64,000 nucleotides of DNA from Erythrobacter sp. YT30 (GCF_001542875.1 NZ_LMAF01000002.1:62001-126000); one strand, 5' to 3'. Positions 43,113 to 52,621 are shown, numbered from the stretch's first letter. The notes: generated from the letters alone by a model not told the origin. Translations and numbers: made by a program.

Positions 43113-44104
43113 GCGAGAGGGATATGATCGGCGTTGTAGGCGCAGGCGCATGGGGGACGGCTCTTGCGCAAATGCTCAGCTCCGATGGACGCGATGTGCT
43201 CATCTGGGCGTATGAAAGCGAAGTTGCAGAGGCGATCAATGCCCGTCATGAAAACCCGGTCTATCTGGCAGGCGCGCCGCTTAGCGAAACCATCAAGGCG
43301 ACCAACGATCTAGCTGACCTCGCCCCGCTTGATACCGTACTTGTGGTGACTCCGGCACAGGCGATGGGATCGGTTCTTTCCAAGATGGACAAAGCGCCAC
43401 AAGATCTCGTGTTGTGCTCCAAGGGGATCGAAGCGGGCACGGGGCGATTGATGAACGATGTTGCGCGCGCGGCCTGTCCTTCGAGCGACATTGCCGTCCT
43501 TTCCGGCCCCACGTTCGCGCATGAAGTTGCCAAGGGATTGCCCACTGCTGTCACGCTTGCATGCGGCGGCGGTGAAGCGCAGTGGGAGCGTCTGAAACCC
43601 GCCATCGCGCGCCCAGCCCTTCGACCATACTATTCCGATGACGTGACTGGCGCTGAAATTGGCGGGGCGGTGAAAAATGTCCTGGCGATTGCATGCGGCC
43701 TTGTCGATGGGCTTGGCCTTGGACAGAATGCGAGAGCGGCGCTGATCGCGCGCGGCTATGCTGAAATGGAGCGATTTGGCATCGCTTTGGGCGCGCGGGC
43801 AGAAACGCTTGGCGGACTTTGCGGTCTGGGTGATCTGGTGCTCACTTGCTCTTCTACTTCCAGCCGCAACTTCTCGCTTGGAAAGGCGCTGGGCGAAGGG
43901 CAATTGGCGGCCGATCTGATGGCCGATCGCACGACAGTTGCCGAAGGCGCGCACACAGCTCCTGTGCTGGCAGGGCTTGCTGAAAAGCGCGAGATCGCCA
44001 TGCCGATTGTCGCAGCTGTCAACGCAATCCTTGAAGGCGAAGACCCGCGCAAAGCCGTTGCGAGCCTGCTTGCCCGCCCATTGAAAGCCGAAAGCGGCGA
44101 ATGA
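43109..44104 (+). CDS. gpsA: NAD(P)-dependent glycerol-3-phosphate dehydrogenase
   Basis: GpsA reduces dihydroxyacetone phosphate to sn-glycerol 3-phosphate for phospholipid synthesis. The 331-residue protein has the cofactor motif [14 protein letters not shown], the segment [17 protein letters not shown], the catalytic Lys in [12 protein letters not shown] and [19 protein letters not shown] start overlaps tsaD and its stop overlaps the flippase (ATGA), so all three form one unit. tsaD-gpsA adjacency is common in alphaproteobacteria. Confidence 0.97.
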   Translation: MSERDMIGVVGAGAWGTALAQMLSSDGRDVLIWAYESEVAEAINARHENPVYLAGAPLSETIKATNDLADLAPLDTVLVVTPAQAMGSVLSKMDKAPQDLVLCSKGIEAGTGRLMNDVARAACPSSDIAVLSGPTFAHEVAKGLPTAVTLACGGGEAQWERLKPAIARPALRPYYSDDVTGAEIGGAVKNVLAIACGLVDGLGLGQNARAALIARGYAEMERFGIALGARAETLGGLCGLGDLVLTCSSTSSRNFSLGKALGEGQLAADLMADRTTVAEGAHTAPVLAGLAEKREIAMPIVAAVNAILEGEDPRKAVASLLARPLKAESGE

Positions 44105-45639
44105 CCGACCAGGTACAGCAAGCACCCTCCCCCAAGGGAGAGAATGATGCTGATATGGCAACGCTCGCCAAAGGCGGGCGACAAAACACCGCGGGCTTTG
44201 TGGTTCGCCTGCTTGCGCGAATTCCATTCCTGATCATCGCCGCGCGCTATTACGGCGAAGATGCGCTGGGCCGCTTTGCCTCCGCCTTTATCCTTATCGA
44301 GATTATCGGGCTCGTCTGTTCGCTGGGCGAAAAACGCGGTCTTGCCCACCGGCTGCGCACTGGCGGGCACGATGACCCGCAAACCGAGACCAACCTCGTT
44401 TATGATGGGCTGCTGCTGGGCCTTCTCTATTCGCTGGCTGCGGTCGCCATTTTGCTGGTGGTCCCGGATATCATGTTCCCCAACGGCATGAACTCGCCTC
44501 TCGATATGTGGATGGTCGCCGCCATTCCCGCTTTCGCTCTCACCGAGATTGTCCTTGCTGCCCAAGCCTATCGCTATGACATTGCGACCACCGTGCGCGC
44601 GCGCGCGATTGTGGAGCCATGGGCGATTTCGATCGCGGTGGGCGTGTTCCTCTATTTCGACGAGACGCGCGATGCGGGGCTGGGCCTTGCCTATATCGTA
44701 TCGGTTTTTGCTGGATTGCTAACCGCGCTGTGGCCGTTTCTGCGCACTTACGGGCTGCCCAAGAATTGGCGACCCAATGGCAAGGCGATGCTGAGGCAAT
44801 CATCGGGCGCGTTTCCGCTTGTCGGGGCCGATGCTGTTGAGCGCGGTACGCGCCTCCTCGACATCTTCATCCTGGGCCTGTTTGCCCCGCCCGCCGCAGT
44901 CGGCATCTATTACGTCGCCCAGCAAATCGCGAGCCTGCCGCAAAAACTCAAGACCAGTTTTGAGCCGATCCTATCGCCTGTAATCACCAAGAACCTGAAG
45001 ACCGGCAACATGGCCGCCATCGCCAGCCAAGTGCGCCAGGTAGGTTTCTGGATCATCGCAATCCAGTTCGGAATTGCGCTAGCATTGGGCATTCCGGGAG
45101 AAGGCGTGATGGGCCTATGGGGCCCCGCCTATGTCGCGGGCACCGCCGCGCTCGCATTCCTGCTGGCCGCAGAAGTTGCAGCATCCATGGCTGTCGTATC
45201 TGAAAGCGTGCTGGTCTACATTGCGAGGAAGCGCAATCTCGCGATTTCGGTGGGCATTCTCGCGCTTCAGGCGGCGCTCACCGTCACGTTCATTCTCATT
45301 GCGAAAAGCTACAACGTGGATGCCGGGTTTGAAGCCGCCATGCCTGCCGCTGCCCTGTTCTGCGCGTTGGCGACGTCCAGCCTTGTTAAAGCTTTGGTGC
45401 TCAAAAGGCTCTTGAAAGAGCCCGTTTCAAACTGGCGTTGGGCGCTTGTCTATGCTGCCGCGCCAGCCGTAGTGGTGGGCTATGCCTTCACCTTTTTGCC
45501 CGAATGGGTGGAGCTGGCGATCGGCATCCCGGCCATTCTTGCGGTCTATTGCTTCGTCATCTGGAAACGCGGATTTGGCGAGGAAGACAAGGTTCTGTTC
45601 CGCCCCGGTTCCAAGCCAACCGAGTCGCCCCAAACCTAG
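44101..45639 (+). CDS. Polysaccharide flippase (MATE/Wzx superfamily)
   Basis: This encodes a 512-residue membrane protein with about 12-14 helices of the oligosaccharide/peptidoglycan flippase superfamily. The conserved N-terminal pattern is GGRQNTAGFVVRLLARIPFL followed by YYGEDALGRFASAF; the middle carries ERGTRLLDIFILGLFAP and AVGIYYVAQQIASLPQKLK. It may move a lipid-linked glycan across the inner membrane. No glycosyltransferase is adjacent, so the cargo is unknown. Translation is coupled to gpsA. Confidence 0.87.
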   Translation: MTDQVQQAPSPKGENDADMATLAKGGRQNTAGFVVRLLARIPFLIIAARYYGEDALGRFASAFILIEIIGLVCSLGEKRGLAHRLRTGGHDDPQTETNLVYDGLLLGLLYSLAAVAILLVVPDIMFPNGMNSPLDMWMVAAIPAFALTEIVLAAQAYRYDIATTVRARAIVEPWAISIAVGVFLYFDETRDAGLGLAYIVSVFAGLLTALWPFLRTYGLPKNWRPNGKAMLRQSSGAFPLVGADAVERGTRLLDIFILGLFAPPAAVGIYYVAQQIASLPQKLKTSFEPILSPVITKNLKTGNMAAIASQVRQVGFWIIAIQFGIALALGIPGEGVMGLWGPAYVAGTAALAFLLAAEVAASMAVVSESVLVYIARKRNLAISVGILALQAALTVTFILIAKSYNVDAGFEAAMPAAALFCALATSSLVKALVLKRLLKEPVSNWRWALVYAAAPAVVVGYAFTFLPEWVELAIGIPAILAVYCFVIWKRGFGEEDKVLFRPGSKPTESPQT

Positions 45640-45999
45640 TTTCGCCCCCGGCGCTTTCGAAGAAGAGTGAGTGCATCACAGCTCGCCCTGCCCGTTCTCA
45701 AAGTGCCCCAAAATTGGACACAATTGGCGCTTCAGCAAACCCCGCAGCGCGTTTTCCAGCAGTATTGCCCCCGCTCAATCACCCCCAAAGCTCTGACAAA
45801 CAAGATGTTGCACATCGCAACTCATGCACCGTTCACCTTTGAGGTGTGAGGTTCAGCATCGGGCAGAAACAGGGGACCGATCGCAAGAGCGAAGTCTGGA
45901 AGATAAGTGGGCCAAGGACTTGCAGGGACTAGCATCTGTAATCGCCCGCTATCGGCAATGCGGACTTTGAGCGCTCTTGCGGACAAGGAGGAGTGTGCA
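45640..45999. other. 360-base intergenic region before the vWA gene
   Basis: I see no supported gene. A 60-codon plus-strand frame at 45667-45849 lacks a ribosome site and family resemblance. AAGGAGGAG at about 45986-45994 is the strong ribosome site of the vWA lipoprotein gene. No terminator hairpin is obvious after the flippase gene. Confidence 0.5.
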
Positions 46000-47763
46000 A
46001 TGCCGAAACTGGAAGAGAAAGCGGACTATCAAAGCGAGAAAAAGGCGCGGTTCAATCTCCCGCTTATGGGGGTTGTCGTCATGGCCCATGCCGGATTGCT
46101 CGCCGCGTGCAGCACCACAACCGGAGTAGGTTCATCAGCCAAGGTTGAGGCACCTGAATCCTCAGAGCAAGTGGCGACCGTCAATCTTCCCGATGCCGCG
46201 CCGCCCCCTCCACCGGCGCCGCCGCCGCCACCCGTTTCAAAGGCTGGCGAGCAAATTGTTGTGACTGGCTCGAGAGGACAGCAAGCGCAAAACATGGCTC
46301 CCTTAATGCGGGTTTCGCCATCAGCTGACATCTATGTGCCGCCCGTCGTCGTCCCAACCGATCCGGGCCGTGAACGCTATGACGGCGAGGAAGTATCGCC
46401 CGTCAAACTCGTCGCATCAGAACCCGTCAGCACGTTCAGCGTCGATGTCGACACCGGCGCCTATGCCAACACGCGGAGGTTTCTTTCAGATGGGATGATG
46501 CCGCCATCCGCATCGGTGCGGACCGAGGAAATGATCAATTACTTCCGCTACGATTATGACAAACCGACAAGCCGAGATGTGCCCTTCAGCGTGACGACGG
46601 ACGTCGCTAAGACGCCGTGGAACAGCAAAACCTACCTGATGCGGATCGGCCTTCGCGGATACGATATTGATCGTGAGGAACGCCCACCTGCAAACCTTGT
46701 CTTCCTGATGGATGTATCGGGATCGATGAATTCGCAGGACAAACTGCCGCTCGTCAAAACAGCACTGTCGGGCCTTGCAGGCGAATTGGGGCCGAGGGAT
46801 CGTGTATCGATTGTCGTCTATGCAGGCGCGGCAGGTCTGGTGCTTGAACCCACAAACAACACGCGCGAGATTCGCCGCGCGCTCAACAACCTTAAAGCTG
46901 GCGGATCAACGGCTGGCGGCGCTGGCCTCCAGCTTGCCTACAACATCGCTGAAGACAACTTCATCAAGGGCGGCGTAAACCGCGTCATCCTCGCCACCGA
47001 TGGCGACTTCAATGTCGGCGTGTCGGATCGCGATAGCCTTGTCAAACTGATCGAGAAGAAGCGCGACACCGGCATCACGCTGACGACGCTTGGCTTTGGT
47101 ACAGGTAATTACAACGAAGCAATGATGGAGCAGATCGCCAATCACGGTAACGGCAATTACGCCTATATCGACAGCGCTCTCGAAGCGAAAAAGGTGCTGG
47201 GCGATGAGATGTCATCGACGCTGTTTACGATTGCCAAGGACGTGAAGATCCAGGTCGAATTCAATCCCGCAATCATCAGTCAGTATCGTCTTGTCGGCTA
47301 TGAAAACCGCGCGCTTCGCGAGCAGGATTTTGACAATGACGCAGTGGATGCTGGCGATATCGGCGCGGGCCATCAGGTGACGGCGATCTACGAAATTGTG
47401 CCTGCAGGCGTCAAAGGCTGGATTGCTCCGCGCCGCTATGAAGACACGCCCGCTACCGCCGCGACTTCGCGGATGACGGAAGCAGCCCATGTCAAACTGC
47501 GCTATAAATTGCCCGGCCGTGATACATCGCGCCTCATCGATACGATCATCCGCAGCGATGCTCTCGCCACGGCAAAGGCTCCGCGCGGGGATTTTGCCTT
47601 CGCTGCATCGGTTGCCGCTTTTGGCCAAATCCTGCGCGGTGATGATTTGATGAATGGGTTCGGCCACGATGATGTGGACGCTCTTGCCGGACGCCAGAAC
47701 AATTTCTGGCGGCAGGAATTTCTTGAACTCAACGCTCTTGCTGGCGGTATGAAAGGCGGCTGA
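46000..47763 (+). CDS. von Willebrand factor A domain lipoprotein (YfbK type)
   Basis: This encodes a 587-residue lipoprotein with lipobox LAAC (Cys37). A proline-rich linker (about residues 67-79) is followed by GEQIVVTGSRG (83-93), a motif normally seen at the start of TonB-dependent receptors. A vWA N-terminal region comes next (STFSVDVDTGAYANTRRFLS), then the vWA domain with MIDAS DVSGS at 238-242 (about 230-410), and a C-terminal DUF3520-like domain. These proteins probably bind divalent metal and partner proteins in the periplasm; function is unknown. ATG 46000 is chosen for AAGGAGGAG upstream. Confidence 0.9.
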   Translation: MPKLEEKADYQSEKKARFNLPLMGVVVMAHAGLLAACSTTTGVGSSAKVEAPESSEQVATVNLPDAAPPPPPAPPPPPVSKAGEQIVVTGSRGQQAQNMAPLMRVSPSADIYVPPVVVPTDPGRERYDGEEVSPVKLVASEPVSTFSVDVDTGAYANTRRFLSDGMMPPSASVRTEEMINYFRYDYDKPTSRDVPFSVTTDVAKTPWNSKTYLMRIGLRGYDIDREERPPANLVFLMDVSGSMNSQDKLPLVKTALSGLAGELGPRDRVSIVVYAGAAGLVLEPTNNTREIRRALNNLKAGGSTAGGAGLQLAYNIAEDNFIKGGVNRVILATDGDFNVGVSDRDSLVKLIEKKRDTGITLTTLGFGTGNYNEAMMEQIANHGNGNYAYIDSALEAKKVLGDEMSSTLFTIAKDVKIQVEFNPAIISQYRLVGYENRALREQDFDNDAVDAGDIGAGHQVTAIYEIVPAGVKGWIAPRRYEDTPATAATSRMTEAAHVKLRYKLPGRDTSRLIDTIIRSDALATAKAPRGDFAFAASVAAFGQILRGDDLMNGFGHDDVDALAGRQNNFWRQEFLELNALAGGMKGG

Positions 47764-47793
47764 TCCAGCCTCCTTGAATATCCTGTCAGATTA

Positions 47794-47829
47794 AGCCGGT
47801 GCGGGAAGTTGCCCCCGCACCGGCTTTTT
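47794..47829 (+). terminator. Intrinsic terminator after the vWA gene
   Basis: A perfect 12-bp stem, AGCCGGTGCGGG/CCCGCACCGGCT, encloses an 8-base loop and is followed by TTTTT on the plus strand. It lies 30 bases after the stop codon. Confidence 0.92.
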
Positions 47830-47936
47830 CATGCATGATTTTACAGTTTTACCCCTCTCCGGGCACTAGCGTTTGGCTTGCAAGCCCTGCTACATCCGCC
47901 ACAAATTTGACGAATCTCAGGGGAGTTTTTCCGGCC

Positions 47937-48548
47937 ATGTCACCCATTTCCATTGCGCTATTGATCCTTGGCATTGTGCTGCTGCTGATTGCTGCTGGCA
48001 TTCTGCTCGGTCTTGGCAAATCGACCACCGTGGTCCGCGACGGGACCGTGCGCAAAGGCGATGTGCTGGATAAGGGCGCAGCGCCTGCATCGCGCAATCA
48101 GGCGCTGATCGATGCGCCGCCCGCAGTCGCCAACAATTTCGGCAAGACCAGCGCAGATGCGAATTCGGACACAATCGCTGCAGCAGGGGCAAACGCTGAT
48201 GCAGAAGCGGGCCCGGCACCCGTCGCAGCCGCGCCCGCGCCGACACCTGCCCCCGAACCCAAGCCAGAGCCAGCTCCTGCACCCGCTCCTGCGCCAACCA
48301 ACAGCGCTGCCGATGATCTCACCACGATCAAAGGCGTTGGCCCAAAACTCGCTGGTATCTTGAAAGATCAGGGCATCACAAGCTTTGCCCAGATCGCGGC
48401 CTGGACCGATTCGGACATTGAACGCGTCGACTCCATGCTAGGTCGCTTCCAGGGGCGGATCACGCGCGACCACTGGGTAGAGCAAGCTAAGTTATTGGCA
48501 TCAGGCGATAAATCGGGCTTTGCAGCGAAGTTCGGCCAGAACACTTAA
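47937..48548 (+). CDS. Membrane-anchored helix-hairpin-helix protein
   Basis: This encodes a 203-residue protein. The N-terminal helix (ISIALLILGIVLLLIAAGIL, about residues 3-23) anchors it. A long Ala/Pro/Glu-rich linker follows (about 60-130, with PAPTPAPEPKPEPAPAP). The C-terminal domain is of the HhH type (DDLTTIKGVGPKLAGILKDQ, then ITSFAQIAAWTDSDIERVD), ending at an RITRDHWVEQAKLLA segment. The same HhH module is seen attached to alphaproteobacterial complex I subunit E and ribosomal L21, so this may be a shared adaptor rather than a DNA binder. Start 47937 fits the anchor; an upstream start would run through an unlikely peptide. Confidence 0.82.
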   Translation: MSPISIALLILGIVLLLIAAGILLGLGKSTTVVRDGTVRKGDVLDKGAAPASRNQALIDAPPAVANNFGKTSADANSDTIAAAGANADAEAGPAPVAAAPAPTPAPEPKPEPAPAPAPAPTNSAADDLTTIKGVGPKLAGILKDQGITSFAQIAAWTDSDIERVDSMLGRFQGRITRDHWVEQAKLLASGDKSGFAAKFGQNT

Positions 48549-48608
48549 AACTAAAGGAACCAAACTGTCCAACCTGTGTTACAGTTAACAAACAAAAGCA
48601 GGGAGGAC

Positions 48609-48992
48609 ATGATGGCCACACGCATTCTCGTAGCTGAAGACGAATTCATCACAGGATTTGACCTGTGCGATACCGTCGCTGAAGCTGGATTCGAAGTCGA
48701 AGGGCCGCATGCCGGAATTTCTTCCGCGATGCTTGCTTTCCAGAAAGAGAAACCGGATCTCGCCATCCTCGATGTGCAACTGGATGATGGCGTCGTCTTT
48801 CCCCTTGCTGAAAAGCTCACCAATGAGAATGTGCCAATCATCTTTCACTCGGGCCGTGATATCGAGCAGGAAGTAAATGAGCGGTTCCCCGACGCGACAA
48901 CGCTTGCAAAACCATGTCCGCCAAATGCCATGTTGGATGCCGTGAACGACGCGCTGCAACCGGCTGATGGAGCGCTTGAGCCAGCCGAGTAA
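48609..48992 (+). CDS. Single-domain response regulator
   Basis: This encodes a 127-residue stand-alone receiver. The acidic pocket is Glu10-Asp11, the phosphoacceptor Asp55 (LAILDVQLDDG), the Ser/Thr switch Ser81 (IIFHSGRD) and the invariant Lys101 (LAKPCPP), so it is complete and should be phosphorylated. It has no output domain and must act by binding a partner. The ATG at 48609 follows GGGAGGAC; a second ATG is at 48612. No histidine kinase is next to it. Receivers of this shape in alphaproteobacteria often pair with HWE-type kinases. Confidence 0.9.
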   Translation: MMATRILVAEDEFITGFDLCDTVAEAGFEVEGPHAGISSAMLAFQKEKPDLAILDVQLDDGVVFPLAEKLTNENVPIIFHSGRDIEQEVNERFPDATTLAKPCPPNAMLDAVNDALQPADGALEPAE

Positions 48993-49103
48993 ATCGGTAG
49001 CTTAATCCGAATGGTGAGCGCGCGAAAATGAGGCGCGCTTGTCACTTGCCTCTCTCGTCCGCACCTGCAAGAGTCGCTCCTCGAAAAGTTTCAGGAGAAA
49101 CCA

Positions 49104-50327
49104 GTGCACGGCCCCTCGCCCGAGTCTTCCAACCGCGATCCCTCCGCAGGCATCGTTCCGTTCAATTGGGAAGACCCCTTCGACCTTGAAAGCCAGCTCA
49201 CCGAAGATGAGCGCATGATCCGCGATGCGGCCAATGCATTCGCGCAAAGTGAACTGCAACCGCGCGTGATCGATGCCTTCCGCGAGGAAGTCGATGCACC
49301 GGAACTGTTCCCTCTGATGGGACAGGCCGGGCTGCTCGGCGCGACCGTGCCAGAGGAGTTTGGCGGGGCGGGTGCGAACTATGTCTCTTACGGCCTGATC
49401 GCGCGCGAGATTGAGCGCGTGGATAGCGGATACCGCTCCATGGCGAGCGTTCAATCGAGCCTCGTGATGCACCCGATCTACGCTTACGGATCGGACGAAC
49501 AGCGGCGCAAATACCTTCCCGGATTGGCGTCAGGCGAGTTGATCGGCTGCTTCGGCTTGACCGAGCCTGACGCGGGCAGTGACCCTGCCGGCATGAAAAC
49601 ATACGCCAAGAAAGACGGCGATGACTATGTGATTTCCGGATCCAAGACCTGGATTTCCAACTCGCCATTTGCGGACGTTTTCGTCGTGTGGGCGAAGAGT
49701 GAAGAACATGGCGGCGGCATTCGCGGCTTTGTGCTCGAAAAAGGGATGGAGGGTCTTTCCGCACCCAAGATCAAAGGCAAGATTTCTTTGCGCGCATCGA
49801 CCACCGGCATGATCGTGATGGACGAAGTGCGTGTACCAGCTTCGGCTCTCCTCCCGCATGTGCAGGGTTTGAAAGGCCCCTTCGGCTGTCTCAACCGCGC
49901 ACGTTATGGCATTAGCTGGGGCGCAATGGGAGCGGCCGAATTCTGCCTTCACGCCGCGCGCCAATATGGCCTTGATCGCGAACAATTCGGAAGGCCGCTG
50001 GCGGGCACCCAGCTCTACCAACGCAAACTTGCCGACATGATGTGCGATATTGCGCTCGGCCTTCAGGCAAGCCTGCGGGTCGGGCGTTTGATTGATGAGG
50101 GCCGCTTCAGCCCCGACATGATCTCCATCGTTAAGCGTAACAATGTCGGCAAGGCGCTCGATATCGCCCGGCAAGCGCGCGACATGCACGGCGGCAATGG
50201 GATTAGCGAGGAATACCAGGTGATCCGTCATGCGGTGAATCTGGAAACGGTGAACACCTATGAAGGCACCGCGGATGTCCACGCGCTCATCCTGGGCCGC
50301 GGCATCACTGGCCTCGCCGCGTTTTAG
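49104..50327 (+). CDS. gcdH: Glutaryl-CoA dehydrogenase
   Basis: This FAD enzyme oxidises and decarboxylates glutaryl-CoA to crotonyl-CoA, in lysine, tryptophan and aromatic breakdown. The 407-residue protein is of the acyl-CoA dehydrogenase fold, with [20 protein letters not shown] and [16 protein letters not shown]. The decarboxylating subgroup is shown by [17 protein letters not shown] and by the end [20 protein letters not shown], with catalytic Glu387. Start is GTG at 49104 with AGGAGAAACCA upstream. It stands alone before a long perfect hairpin at 50341-50421. Confidence 0.95.
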   Translation: MHGPSPESSNRDPSAGIVPFNWEDPFDLESQLTEDERMIRDAANAFAQSELQPRVIDAFREEVDAPELFPLMGQAGLLGATVPEEFGGAGANYVSYGLIAREIERVDSGYRSMASVQSSLVMHPIYAYGSDEQRRKYLPGLASGELIGCFGLTEPDAGSDPAGMKTYAKKDGDDYVISGSKTWISNSPFADVFVVWAKSEEHGGGIRGFVLEKGMEGLSAPKIKGKISLRASTTGMIVMDEVRVPASALLPHVQGLKGPFGCLNRARYGISWGAMGAAEFCLHAARQYGLDREQFGRPLAGTQLYQRKLADMMCDIALGLQASLRVGRLIDEGRFSPDMISIVKRNNVGKALDIARQARDMHGGNGISEEYQVIRHAVNLETVNTYEGTADVHALILGRGITGLAAF

Positions 50328-50340
50328 TCTTATGGGCCAA

Positions 50341-50421
50341 GCCACCCGCTCCCTCCGCCCTTCCACCCGGATCATACTCCGGTGTGAAAATCCGGGTGGA
50401 AGGGCGGAGGGAGCGGGTGGC
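50341..50421. repeat. Perfect 32-bp inverted repeat between gcdH and maiA
   Basis: Left arm 50341-50372 and right arm 50390-50421 are exact reverse complements over 32 bp, with a 17-base loop. The arms are strongly asymmetric, pyrimidine-rich on one side (CCCTCCGCCCTTCCACCC). As RNA this would be an extremely stable hairpin that could stop gcdH transcripts and separate them from maiA, whose start is 26 bases further on. No T-tract follows. It could also be a repetitive extragenic palindrome. Confidence 0.92.
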
Positions 50422-50447
50422 TCGGAAACCTCAAGAGACAACAACTC

Positions 50448-51080
50448 ATGAAATTATACGGCTATTATCGTAGCTCGACTTCCTACCGTCTGCGGATCGC
50501 GCTGGAACTGAAGGGACTGGAATTCGAAAATGTGCCGGTAAACTTGCTCGAATCTGAGCAAAAAGGCGCCGACTACACCAGCCGCAATCCGTTTGGCTCA
50601 GTTCCCATGCTCGAGGCCAAGGGCCGCGACCGCGCGCAATCGATGGCGCTTCTGGAATGGCTGGACGAAGCCTATCCGGAAAAACCTCTTCTCCCGGAAG
50701 ACATGGAGCAGCGATACACCGCGCGCGAGCTTGTTTACGCCATCGCGACAGAGCTTCACGCGCCGCTCAACCTGCCCGTGCTCAAATATCTGAAAGACCC
50801 GCTTGGCCATTCGCAGCGCGTGATCGATCATTGGTATCGCCATTGGCTCAAACGCACTTTGGACCCGGTCGAAGAGCGGTTAAAGCAACTCGATACGCAG
50901 AACTTCCTGTTCGATGCGCCGGGCATGTTCGAAGCTGTGCTGATCCCGCAAATCTACAATGCGCGCCGCTTCCATTACGACTTGACGCTGCACCCCCGCA
51001 TCACGCGGATTGAGGCTGCTTGCCTTGCCTTGCCTGAATTCCAGCGCGCGCATCCCGATCAGCAGATCGACGCGAAGTAA
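50448..51080 (+). CDS. maiA: Maleylacetoacetate isomerase (zeta-class glutathione transferase)
   Basis: This enzyme uses glutathione to convert maleylacetoacetate to fumarylacetoacetate in the tyrosine/homogentisate pathway. The 210-residue protein has the zeta-class active-site motif YYRSSTSYRLRIALELKG with SSxxxxR, NPFGSVPMLEAKG for the glutathione site (cis-Pro), and the helical C-terminal domain. The next gene, fah, catalyses the following step. The homogentisate dioxygenase gene is not in the window. Confidence 0.96.
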   Translation: MKLYGYYRSSTSYRLRIALELKGLEFENVPVNLLESEQKGADYTSRNPFGSVPMLEAKGRDRAQSMALLEWLDEAYPEKPLLPEDMEQRYTARELVYAIATELHAPLNLPVLKYLKDPLGHSQRVIDHWYRHWLKRTLDPVEERLKQLDTQNFLFDAPGMFEAVLIPQIYNARRFHYDLTLHPRITRIEAACLALPEFQRAHPDQQIDAK

Positions 51081-51100
51081 CTCCACGCAGAAAGACATTT

Positions 51101-52111
51101 ATGAAACTCGCCACGCTCAATGATGGAACTCGCGACGGCAAGCTGGTCGTCGTATCAAAAGACCTCACGCGCTGCTGCGCTGCCGGATACATCGCGCCCA
51201 CATTGCAGGCCGCGCTTGATGATTGGGAGCATATCGCGCCCAAGCTTGAACTGCTCTCCACCGATGTCGAGCACGAGGCCGTGCCGTGCGAACGCTTTCA
51301 CGAACGCGAAGCGCACTCGCCCCTTCCCCGCGCCTATCAATGGGCTGATGGATCTGCCTATATCAATCACGTCGAACTGGTTCGCAAAGCGCGCGATGCT
51401 GAAGTGCCGGAAAGCTTTTACCACGACCCGCTGATGTATCAGGGCGGCTCGGACGCATTCCTGCCTCCGCGCGGCGATATCCCGCTGGGCGATCCCAAAT
51501 GGGGCTGCGACATGGAAGGCGAGATCGCGGTCGTCACCGATGATGTGCCGATGGGTGTGTCGGCCGAGGATGCGGCGGGCCACATTAAGCTTATCATGCT
51601 GGTGAACGACGTGTCCTTGCGCGGGCTTATCCCGCCAGAGCTTGCCAAGGGCTTTGGCTTTTTCCAGTCGAAGCCTCCTTCGGCCTTCTCCCCCGTGGCC
51701 GTCACACCCGATGAACTGGGCGATGCGTGGAAAGACAGCCTCGTCCATCTGCCATTGATGGTCGATTATAACGGTGAGCCTTTCGGGCGCGCGGAAGCGG
51801 GCGTTGATGCGACTTTCAGCCTTGCTCAATTGGTCGCGCATGCAGCGAAAACGCGCCCACTTTCAGCTGGAACCATCGTGGGCTCAGGTACGGTCTCCAA
51901 CAAGGGCGCCGATGGTGGCCCCGGAAAACCTGTGTCCGAAGGCGGCCTCGGCTATTCATGCATCGCGGAAATCCGCATGATCGAAACGATCGCAAACGGC
52001 GAAGCTTCAACGCCATTCATGAAAGCAGGCGACACCGTGCGGGTAGAAATGCGCGATAAGGACAACCACTCGATCTTTGGCGCGATCGAACAGACGGTCG
52101 TGGCGGTTTAG
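51101..52111 (+). CDS. fah: Fumarylacetoacetate hydrolase
   Basis: This metal-dependent hydrolase splits fumarylacetoacetate into fumarate and acetoacetate, the last step of tyrosine breakdown. The 336-residue protein contains the FAH core: MEGEIAVVTDDVPMGVS, KLIMLVNDVSLRGLI, KGFGFFQSKPPSAF, and SEGGLGYSCIAEIRMIE. Together with maiA (20 bases before) it forms a two-gene tyrosine-degradation unit. Its stop overlaps the convergent ProX-type gene by 4 bases. Confidence 0.94.
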   Translation: MKLATLNDGTRDGKLVVVSKDLTRCCAAGYIAPTLQAALDDWEHIAPKLELLSTDVEHEAVPCERFHEREAHSPLPRAYQWADGSAYINHVELVRKARDAEVPESFYHDPLMYQGGSDAFLPPRGDIPLGDPKWGCDMEGEIAVVTDDVPMGVSAEDAAGHIKLIMLVNDVSLRGLIPPELAKGFGFFQSKPPSAFSPVAVTPDELGDAWKDSLVHLPLMVDYNGEPFGRAEAGVDATFSLAQLVAHAAKTRPLSAGTIVGSGTVSNKGADGGPGKPVSEGGLGYSCIAEIRMIETIANGEASTPFMKAGDTVRVEMRDKDNHSIFGAIEQTVVAV

Positions 52112-52602
52112 AGATTCGGCAAATCTACGATGCGCGGCTCGTGGCCCCAGCCCTTAGCCATCGCCAGAATATCGTTGCCAGCCAGGGTAAGTGTGGCGGT
52201 GTTGCGCAAGGGGTGGACGCCGACCGGTTGATCCACAGCGAGTTCGTTATCGAGCACCAGAATAATCGCTCCCGGCTCGGCATTGATCATGGCAAGCGGG
52301 GTCACCGAACCCGGCGTCACCCCGATCAATCGCTCCATCGCGTCAGGCTTGCCAAAACTCAGGCGTCGACAGCCCAGCAAGGGGTGAACGCGCTTTAGAT
52401 CAATCCGCGCTTCGGCCGGCACGGTGAGCAGGAAGAAAGCACCGCCTTCATCCTTCAGGAAAAGGTTCTTGGTGTGCAGGCAATCAATCTCGGTCTTGAT
52501 CGTGCGGCTTTCCTCGACCGTGAAGACGGCGGGATGTTCGTGCACGGCATAATCAATGCCAGCCGCCTTCAAATCTGCATAAAGCCGCTCTTCGGCTGAC
52601 AT
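52108..52602 (-). CDS. ProX/YbaK-type prolyl-tRNA editing deacylase
   Basis: This encodes a 164-residue YbaK-domain protein of the PrdX/ProXp-ala kind. EHPAVFTVEESR, LHTKNLFLKDEGGAFFLL, LSFGKPDAMERLIGVTPGSV and PLRNTATLTL are all family-typical. The family hydrolyses mischarged Ala-tRNA-Pro. The start is uncertain: GTG 52614 adds four residues, and neither has a good ribosome site. It is the last gene of the frmA-cupin-fghA run, but a link to formaldehyde is not evident. Confidence 0.9.
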   Translation of the reverse strand: MSAEERLYADLKAAGIDYAVHEHPAVFTVEESRTIKTEIDCLHTKNLFLKDEGGAFFLLTVPAEARIDLKRVHPLLGCRRLSFGKPDAMERLIGVTPGSVTPLAMINAEPGAIILVLDNELAVDQPVGVHPLRNTATLTLAGNDILAMAKGWGHEPRIVDLPNL

Positions 52603-52621
52603 GCTACCGGTCACTTGGAGG

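Noticed and set aside
45667..45849. 60-codon frame before the vWA gene
   Set aside because: No ribosome site, no hydrophobic or domain pattern, and no operon context.
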